Source of the DNA: an uncultured Lachnospiraceae bacterium
GTDB lineage: Bacteria > Bacillota > Clostridia > Lachnospirales > Lachnospiraceae
Reading direction: 5' to 3'
Length of the DNA: 5,149 bases
Assembly: GCA_910588865.1 (NCBI GenBank)
Contig: CAJUSJ010000105.1
Span: 1-5,149, forward strand
The notes below the pieces were generated by a model. The model did no database searches. It was not told where the DNA came from and saw nothing but the letters and a program-made list of their open reading frames with translations. Within the stretch, counting starts at the first letter, position 1, and each line of letters begins with the position of its first letter. Positions 1 through 4,019 of this stretch are shown piece by piece. The position numbers were made by a program, and so were the translations under genes.

Positions 1-39
1 ATAAGGGTGTACCTTTAGTGGTATAATATTACTCGATTA

Positions 40-198
40 TTAATGCAGTAATGTAGTAGTGGCATACCTCATCAAAACCGCTTTTCCATCCCTCACCTCA
101 TACTCGTAAGTATCAGTCTTATCTTTTGCCCCATAGGTTGTGATGGAAACAGACAGCACAGCAATGCAGCATGTCAAAAAAGCTAACAGTTTTTTCAT
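40..198 (-). CDS. Small exported protein, 52 aa, function unknown (possible remnant of a larger surface protein)
   Basis: Reading the minus strand from ATG at 198 to TAA at 40 gives 52 residues. The start has a strong Shine-Dalgarno site, GGAGGT on the minus strand (plus 206-211), seven bases before the ATG, which is the main reason to accept so short a gene. Residues 1-23 look like a signal peptide: MKKLL, then a hydrophobic stretch (AFLTCCIAVLSVSI), then a small-residue region ending TYGA. The mature part is only about 29 residues and contains DTYEYEVRDGKAVLMRY. That stretch resembles the first strand of the leucine-rich, BspA-like surface proteins of gut clostridia. Two consecutive in-frame stops (TAA TAA, plus 37-42) end the frame, but the same frame then reads SSNIIPLKVHPY to the window edge, which could continue such a domain. 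It may therefore be a genuine small secreted protein or the front of a broken gene. No convincing promoter was found upstream. Confidence 0.55.
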   Translation of the reverse strand: MKKLLAFLTCCIAVLSVSITTYGAKDKTDTYEYEVRDGKAVLMRYATTTLLH

Positions 199-444
199 GT
201 CTTTTACCTCCATACATTGTAATTTTCACCATGATGTTTCTCACAAGTAAAGTATATATTGTCCGGAAAATTTTCTACACCCCTTCAAGGGAAAATATTC
301 CTCTATTTTGCGGACTTTGCCCCCATATACAACAGTTCCCTTCTTTGCTCACCGCAAAATCGGCAGGAAAGCCCCGTCTCCCCTATCAACGCGCCGGGCT
401 CCGGTTAGTTCTTCTGACGAACTTCCTCCCGGGCCCGCGCACAC
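199..444. other. Gene-free intergenic stretch rich in short palindromes
   Basis: No reading frame here has both a credible start and a ribosome binding site, and the plus-strand frames crossing it lack coding character. It holds several small palindromes: GAAAATTTTC (266-275), CCCTTCAAGGG (281-291), the long-loop inverted repeat at 305-360, GGC-N6-GCC (362-373), CCGG-GCT-CCGG (394-404) and AGTTC-N7-GAACT (407-423). Composition changes from AT-rich (200-310) to GC-rich (361-444). It lies just upstream of the small gene at 40-198 and just downstream of the terminator at 445-485, so it should include the promoter of the small gene. No clean -35/-10 pair could be assigned. It might be an interspersed intergenic repeat, but one window cannot show this. 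Confidence 0.5.
305..360. repeat. Inverted repeat, 9-bp perfect arms with 38-base loop
   Basis: ATTTTGCGG at 305-313 is the exact reverse complement of CCGCAAAAT at 352-360. The 38-base loop shows no strong internal stem, and no T-run follows on either strand, so it is not an ordinary terminator. It could be a structured RNA stem in the leader of the small gene at 40-198, the ends of a miniature repeat, or chance. Confidence 0.45.
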
Positions 445-485
445 AAAAAAGACGCGATATTTCCAAATTTCAGAAATACCGCGTC
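445..485 (-). terminator. Rho-independent terminator of the Cys-rich gene unit
   Basis: On the minus strand, GACGCGGTATTTC (plus 485-473) pairs with GAAATATCGCGTC (plus 463-451) over 13 pairs. One of these is a G-U wobble that exists only in the minus-strand RNA, and the loop is nine bases. Six U residues follow at once (A-run, plus 445-450). The plus-strand orientation has an A-C mismatch and no adjacent U-run. It therefore ends minus-strand transcripts from the Cys-rich gene at 672-818 after they cross the decayed copy at 515-613. Confidence 0.85.
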
Positions 486-514
486 TTCCACCTGATCCTT
501 TTTCTTCTATCTCT

Positions 515-613
515 GACAAGCCCCCCTTAGACTGTCATCCGCCACGGCTTCCACACCCGCGACCGCCTTTTCCCGCTTTGTGATCCCTCCCTTTTTCTAC
601 AAGATTCCCATCA
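515..613 (-). pseudogene. Decayed partial duplicate of the adjacent Cys-rich membrane protein gene
   Basis: This stretch aligns to the 3' half of the intact gene at 672-818 with a constant offset of 164 bases. Over 516-583 against 680-747 I counted 53 identical bases of 68 by hand, with longer exact blocks around the codons for HKAGKGG. The copy cannot make the protein. The Trp codon became TAG, a one-base shift separates the lysine pair from the DHKAGKG block, and of the five cysteines of the intact protein only C34 survives: C32 and C37 read Arg, C40 is TGA and C46 reads Leu. The part encoding the start and the first half of the membrane helix is not recognisable, and there is no start codon or ribosome binding site. 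It lies between the intact gene and the terminator at 445-485, so it is probably transcribed as a 3' untranslated region. It is best read as a tandem duplication now eroding. Confidence 0.8.
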
Positions 614-671
614 AGTACCAGAATCCCTTTGCCCGCCTCTTTGGTCGTATCGCCGCGGTTTACTTCCTATT

Positions 672-818
672 TCAGTTATGGCAGGTCCCTTTAGACGGGC
701 ATCCCCCGCAGCTTCCACATCCACAACCGCCTTTTCCCGCTTTATGATCTTTCACCTTTTTCCACAAAATCCCTACCACTGCTCCTCCCACGACTGCCAC
801 AATCACAATATTGATCAT
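672..818 (-). CDS. FeoB-associated Cys-rich membrane protein, 48 aa
   Basis: ATG at 818 to TGA at 672 gives a 48-residue protein. Residues 2-19 form one hydrophobic helix (INIVIVAVVGGAVVGILW), followed by a basic stop-transfer patch (KKVKDHKAGK). The short tail carries five cysteines at 32, 34, 37, 40 and 46 in the pattern CxCxxCxxC-x5-C. Length, single N-terminal helix and Cys-rich cytoplasmic-side tail match the FeoB-associated Cys-rich membrane protein family. These small proteins usually sit beside the ferrous iron transporter FeoB and are thought to help handle iron at the membrane; their biochemical role is not established. Metal binding here is inferred from the cysteines. The start is fixed by AAAGGAG (plus 825-831), six bases upstream. 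It has its own near-consensus promoter (884-912) and a candidate operator in its leader (839-871). Oddly, no feoA or feoB lies within the window, and a broken second copy follows it. Confidence 0.85.
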   Translation of the reverse strand: MINIVIVAVVGGAVVGILWKKVKDHKAGKGGCGCGSCGGCPSKGTCHN

Positions 819-838
819 ACTGTACTCCTTTATTTATT

Positions 839-871
839 ATTGGTTAGTTATCGCTAACTCGATGAGCCAAT
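839..871. promoter_or_regulatory. Nested inverted repeats in the leader of the Cys-rich gene, candidate metal-regulator operator
   Basis: GTTAG (843-847) and CTAAC (854-858) are perfect arms around six bases, with an inner GTTA-TCGC-TAAC (847-858). They are framed by ATTGG (839-843) and CCAAT (867-871). A further pair, ATGAG (862-866) and CTCAT (877-881), spans the expected transcription start. A palindrome just downstream of a strong promoter is a classic repressor position. Because iron genes of this type are usually iron-repressed, a DtxR-like or Fur-like regulator is plausible, but I cannot match the site to either consensus exactly. An RNA hairpin in the leader is the alternative. Confidence 0.4.
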
Positions 872-883
872 TCCTACTCATTA

Positions 884-912
884 AGTATATCTCCGCACAG
901 TCCATTTGTCAA
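884..912 (-). promoter_or_regulatory. Sigma-A promoter of the Cys-rich membrane protein gene
   Basis: On the minus strand a perfect -35 TTGACA (plus 912-907) is followed after exactly 17 bases by -10 TATACT (plus 889-884). Transcription should start near 877, leaving a leader of about 58 bases before the ATG at 818. Confidence 0.85.
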
Positions 913-969
913 GTACCTGTATTGCTGCTGTACCTTGGCTTAACTGTCAGGCTGTTGTTTACACATCGC

Positions 970-980
970 GACAACTTGTC
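970..980. promoter_or_regulatory. 11-bp palindrome over the -35 of the binding-protein promoter, candidate operator
   Basis: GACAA-C-TTGTC is a perfect inverted repeat with one central base. It covers the first five bases of the -35 hexamer at 976-981, so a bound protein would block RNA polymerase. A looser pair, GTTGT (954-958) and ACAAC (971-975), overlaps it. No known regulator consensus was recognised and the arms are short, so chance is possible. Confidence 0.35.
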
Positions 981-1004
981 AACCACCCCAAAAAATGGTA
1001 TAAT
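976..1004 (+). promoter_or_regulatory. Sigma-A promoter of the binding protein/chemoreceptor operon
   Basis: The -35 TTGTCA (976-981) and the perfect -10 TATAAT (999-1004) are 17 bases apart. A TG at 996-997, one base before the -10, adds an extended -10 element. Transcription should begin near 1011, giving a leader of about 28 bases before the ATG at 1039. It faces away from the minus-strand promoter at 884-912. Confidence 0.88.
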
Positions 1005-1038
1005 TTCCTCAAAATTTACAGAAAGGCATGTGTCACTT

Positions 1039-2274
1039 ATGAAAACGAAATATTTTCTTCTCCTGCCGGCCATGATAATCTTTTTGGGCTCTGCCGGCTG
1101 CCGCCATCAGGAAACGCCGGCGTCCCTGGAGCCCCCCGCTGACCGGACCGTGGAGCTGACCGTGTGGGGGGCCCAGGAAGACGAGGCGCTTCTGCGGGAG
1201 ATCTTTTCCTCTTTTCAAAATCATTACGCCGGCGAGGCAGATTTTCACATCACCTATGAGGCTCAAAGCGAATCCAGCTGCAAGGATATGCTTCTGGGCG
1301 ACTTGGAGGGCGGAGCCGATGTGTTTGCCTTTGCCGACGACCAGGTCGCGGCCCTGGCAGCCGCGGGAGCTCTGGATCCTATTGAAAATCCAGAGGAGAT
1401 CCGGGCATCCAATCTTCCGGCCGCCGTGTCTGCCGCCAGCGTGGACGACACCCTGTACGCATATCCCCTGACAGCTGACAATGGCTATTTTCTCTATTAT
1501 AATAAGGCCTATTTTTCTCAGGATGATATTCAAAGCCTGAACCAGATGGTGAAGGTGGCGGAGGAAGCAGAAAAACTGGTGGTCATGGACTGGTCCTCCG
1601 CATGGTATGTCTACGCCTTTTTTGGAAACACGGGTCTTCAGGTAGGATTAAATGACGACGGCATTACCAACTACTGCACCTGGAACAGCACCGACAATCC
1701 TATCCGGGGTGTGGATGTGGCCCAGGCCATGATGGCGATTTCCAGAAGTTCCGGGTTTGCCAGCCGAACGGACACGGAATTTTTGGCAGGAGTCCAGGAC
1801 GGATCGGTGATCGCGGGTGTCAGCGGTGTGTGGAACGCGGTAGCCATAGAGGAGGCCTGGGGGAAAAATATGGGAGCGGCAAAGCTTCCCCAGTTTACCT
1901 GCGCTGGTCAGGAGGTGCAGATGGCCTCTTTTTCCGGTTGTAAGCTTATGGGTGTCAACGCCTATTCTCAGCATCCGGAGTGGGCTGCCAGGCTGGCACA
2001 GTGGATCACCAGCCAGGATAATCAGACCCGGCGTTTCGAGCTGCGGGGACAGGGCCCTTCCAACATAAACGCGGCCGAGTCGCCCCAGGTTCAGGATTCT
2101 CCCGCCATAGCCGCCCTGCTGGCTCAGTCGGAATTTTCCCAGCTACAGCGGGTGGGGGGCAAGTTCTGGGACCCTGTGACGGAATTCGCGGGAAATATGG
2201 CCCTGGGAAATCCTTCCGGCGCTTCCCTCCAGGCCCAGCTGGACCGTATGGTGGAGGGAGTAACTGCCCGGTAG
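1039..2274 (+). CDS. Family 1 extracellular solute-binding lipoprotein (MalE-like, probably sugar-binding)
   Basis: The 411-residue product is an extracytoplasmic binding protein of the type that serves ABC sugar importers. Residues 1-20 form a lipoprotein signal peptide (MKTKYFLLL, hydrophobic core, then LGSAG) ending at C21, the expected lipid-modified cysteine; Ser at -3 is less usual than Leu but AGC is typical. After a Pro-rich tether (22-36) the fold opens with ELTVWGAQEDE (39-49). Characteristic blocks include GADVFAFADDQ (92-102), LYAYPLTADNGYFLYYNK (139-156), VSGVWNA (261-267) and RGQGPSNINAA (336-346). These resemble MalE-like proteins of gut Lachnospiraceae, and the many tryptophans and tyrosines suit carbohydrate stacking; the ligand itself is inferred. 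The open frame extends upstream, but ATG 1039 is chosen because it starts the signal peptide and lies just after the promoter (976-1004); AGAAAGG (1020-1026) is 12 bases away. GTG 1030 is in frame but only three bases from that site. No permease or ATPase gene adjoins; a chemoreceptor gene follows after 34 bases. Confidence 0.88.
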   Translation: MKTKYFLLLPAMIIFLGSAGCRHQETPASLEPPADRTVELTVWGAQEDEALLREIFSSFQNHYAGEADFHITYEAQSESSCKDMLLGDLEGGADVFAFADDQVAALAAAGALDPIENPEEIRASNLPAAVSAASVDDTLYAYPLTADNGYFLYYNKAYFSQDDIQSLNQMVKVAEEAEKLVVMDWSSAWYVYAFFGNTGLQVGLNDDGITNYCTWNSTDNPIRGVDVAQAMMAISRSSGFASRTDTEFLAGVQDGSVIAGVSGVWNAVAIEEAWGKNMGAAKLPQFTCAGQEVQMASFSGCKLMGVNAYSQHPEWAARLAQWITSQDNQTRRFELRGQGPSNINAAESPQVQDSPAIAALLAQSEFSQLQRVGGKFWDPVTEFAGNMALGNPSGASLQAQLDRMVEGVTAR

Positions 2275-2295
2275 GGAAATCATTTTCTAAATTAT

Positions 2296-2303
2296 GGGAG
2301 GAA
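2296..2303 (+). promoter_or_regulatory. Ribosome binding site that fixes the chemoreceptor start
   Basis: GGGAGGAA ends five bases before ATG 2309, ideal spacing. The in-frame ATG at 2294 overlaps this site and has no Shine-Dalgarno sequence of its own, so the protein should begin MKNRLTLQQ at 2309. No promoter or terminator is visible in the 34-base gap after the binding-protein gene, supporting co-transcription. Confidence 0.85.
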
Positions 2304-2308
2304 TTCGT

Positions 2309-3895
2309 ATGAAAAACAGGCTCACATTGCAGCAGCGTCTTATTTTGCCTATTATCCTGCTGGGTCTGGTGACGCTGCTGTCCAATATACTGGCAGTATT
2401 CGGCGTCAATAATGTCAACTCCAGCGCCGGAACCATTGTGGATGAATATATGGTCAGTGAAGCCCGGCTGGAGGAGATCCGCCGTTCCATGATGAACATC
2501 CACCGTCTGGCTCTGTCACATATCGTGGCAGCGGACCACAGCACCATGATCCGCCTGGTGGCAGAAATCAAGGCAGAGGAGAAGGCCCTTGATGAACGTC
2601 TGGAATCCTACGGGGATATGGTGGAACAGAAAGAACTGGGAACCTATCAGAATCTTTTGTCGGATTATGATTCATTTAAACATGCCCTGGTCCACTTAGT
2701 CTGTGCCAGCGCTGACAGCAAGACTCAGGAAGCCTACGCCATGGCAAATGGAGATGTGGCCAGGTACAGCACCGCGGCGGAGGAGAGTATTGACGCCCTC
2801 TACAGCGCTGTCAACGATCAGGCCACACAGGCCCGGAACCGCCTCTTTGTGGTCTACATTTCCTCTCTGGTCATCAGCGCTCTCACCCTTCTGGTGGGCA
2901 TCCTGCTGGTAATTGCCGCTTTCCGCATTATCCGCAAATTTGTCATCGCTCCCATCCAGAATGCCATGGGCACTTTGCAGGGAAGCTCCCAGCGGATCAG
3001 TGATGTGGTGGGGGAGGTTCGAAGCCGGACCCAGAACTCAAGCGGAAGCGTCCAGGCCCTTTCCGGGCTCACGGACCAGCTGTCCGCGGCCATTGAGGAG
3101 ATCGCCAGCAGCACCAACACCATCAGTCACAGCGCATCCGGAACACTGGACGCTGCCTGTACCATGGCCCAGGAGTGTTCCTCCATAACCACCTACTCCA
3201 TTGATATGCGCAAGCGGGCGGAAGAGCTGGAACAGACCTCCCAGGCAAACATGGAAATGGTCCGCTCCAGGACCGAGGAGATCATGTCAGACTTAAACAA
3301 GGCTATCGAAAAAAGCCAGAGCGTCAATCAGATCAGCATACTGACAAAGGATATCCTCTCGATCTCCTCGTCCACAGATCTTATCGCCATCAACGCCTCC
3401 ATTGAGGCCACCCGGGCCGGGGAGGCGGGAAAAGGGTTTGCCGTGGTTGCCCAGGAGATCCGCCGCCTGGCTGACTCCTGCACAGAGACCGCCAACCATA
3501 TTCAGGAGGTCAGCGGCATTGTCACCGGGGCTGTCAGCTACCTGTCCGGCAGCGCCCAGGAGCTGGTGGATTATCTGGGGAAAGCGGTTTTGTCCCAGTT
3601 TGAGCAGTCGGTAAAGTCCGGACAGCAGTACAGAGCCGACGCGGTCTACATACAGGACTCCATCGAAGCCTTCAACAGCCGGGTAGACCAGCTCAAGGCC
3701 TCCATGGATGAGATCGCCGGGTCTATTTCCAACATCTCGGCAGCTATTGACGGCGCGGCTTCCGGCGTCACCGGCGCGGCAGGCAGCACTCACAGCCTGG
3801 TGGGGGAGATCAACGGCATAACCGCCCGGATGCACACCAACCAGGAGATTGTGGGAGAGCTGAAAAACCAGATGGATGTGTTCGCCAACTTATAA
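2309..3895 (+). CDS. Methyl-accepting chemotaxis protein, transmembrane
   Basis: A 528-residue chemoreceptor. A membrane helix at about 11-33 follows the basic start MKNRLTLQQR. Residues 34-177 form a helical extracellular sensor, most like a four-helix bundle, without a recognisable PAS or Cache motif. A second membrane helix spans about 178-206. FVIAPIQNAM (211-220) is all that suggests a HAMP segment, which looks short or degenerate. The cytoplasmic hairpin tip is clear: SSSTDLIAINASIEATRAGE (353-372) runs on to GKGFAVVAQEIRRLAD (374-389), the CheA/CheW contact region. E366, R369 and E372 match the conserved tip residues, while the usual QTN reads STD. The descending arm holds LVDYLGKAVLSQFEQ and GQQYRADA (about 419-445), as in other clostridial receptors. 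The C-terminus (VFANL) has no CheR-tethering pentapeptide. It lies 34 bases after the binding-protein gene and probably reads that protein's ligand-bound state. A convergent hairpin terminator follows at 3925-3979. Confidence 0.95.
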   Translation: MKNRLTLQQRLILPIILLGLVTLLSNILAVFGVNNVNSSAGTIVDEYMVSEARLEEIRRSMMNIHRLALSHIVAADHSTMIRLVAEIKAEEKALDERLESYGDMVEQKELGTYQNLLSDYDSFKHALVHLVCASADSKTQEAYAMANGDVARYSTAAEESIDALYSAVNDQATQARNRLFVVYISSLVISALTLLVGILLVIAAFRIIRKFVIAPIQNAMGTLQGSSQRISDVVGEVRSRTQNSSGSVQALSGLTDQLSAAIEEIASSTNTISHSASGTLDAACTMAQECSSITTYSIDMRKRAEELEQTSQANMEMVRSRTEEIMSDLNKAIEKSQSVNQISILTKDILSISSSTDLIAINASIEATRAGEAGKGFAVVAQEIRRLADSCTETANHIQEVSGIVTGAVSYLSGSAQELVDYLGKAVLSQFEQSVKSGQQYRADAVYIQDSIEAFNSRVDQLKASMDEIAGSISNISAAIDGAASGVTGAAGSTHSLVGEINGITARMHTNQEIVGELKNQMDVFANL

Positions 3896-3924
3896 CAAAC
3901 CTACAACAAAACCAATCCATAAAA

Positions 3925-3979
3925 ATATCCCACAGGAAAACCAAATGTTCACAAAACATGGTTTCCTGTGGGATTTTTT
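3925..3979. terminator. Bidirectional intrinsic terminator between convergent genes
   Basis: ATCCCACAGGAAA (3927-3939) pairs with TTTCCTGTGGGAT (3962-3974). After one bulged A, CC (3941-3942) pairs with GG (3960-3961), and an upper stem ATGTT (3945-3949) pairs with AACAT (3955-3959) around a five-base loop. T residues at 3974-3979 give the plus-strand U-run ending the chemoreceptor operon. A residues at 3921-3925, with an AT-rich neighbour, give a U-run for minus-strand transcripts arriving from the SLH gene that stops at 4020. Confidence 0.9.
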
Positions 3980-4019
3980 AGTTCAGGGAATGTCCCCTTT
4001 CCTTAAACCCCCATTTTAA

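Noticed and set aside
19..27. Extended -10-like TGG-TATAAT on the plus strand
   Set aside because: The matching -35 would fall at or beyond the window edge and no plus-strand gene follows until 1039. It probably arises by chance in AT-rich DNA.
212..239. Possible minus-strand promoter TTGTGA-19-TACAAT before the small gene at 40-198
   Set aside because: Transcription would start inside or next to the ribosome binding site, leaving no usable leader, and the spacer is long.
171..583. Two overlapping plus-strand open frames of 119 and 91 codons
   Set aside because: Neither has a Shine-Dalgarno site. They cross the antisense of the small gene, the palindromic block, the minus-strand terminator and the decayed Cys-rich copy, and show no recognisable protein features.
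811..1038. Upstream extension of the binding-protein frame to ATG 811
   Set aside because: It would run through both divergent promoters, has no ribosome binding site, overlaps the start of the minus-strand Cys-rich gene, and would place 76 residues before a clear lipoprotein signal peptide.
2006..2571. Minus-strand open frames of 94 and 165 codons across the junction of the operon genes
   Set aside because: They are antisense to two well-supported genes, lack ribosome binding sites, and have Pro/Arg-rich compositions typical of shadow frames in GC-rich coding DNA.
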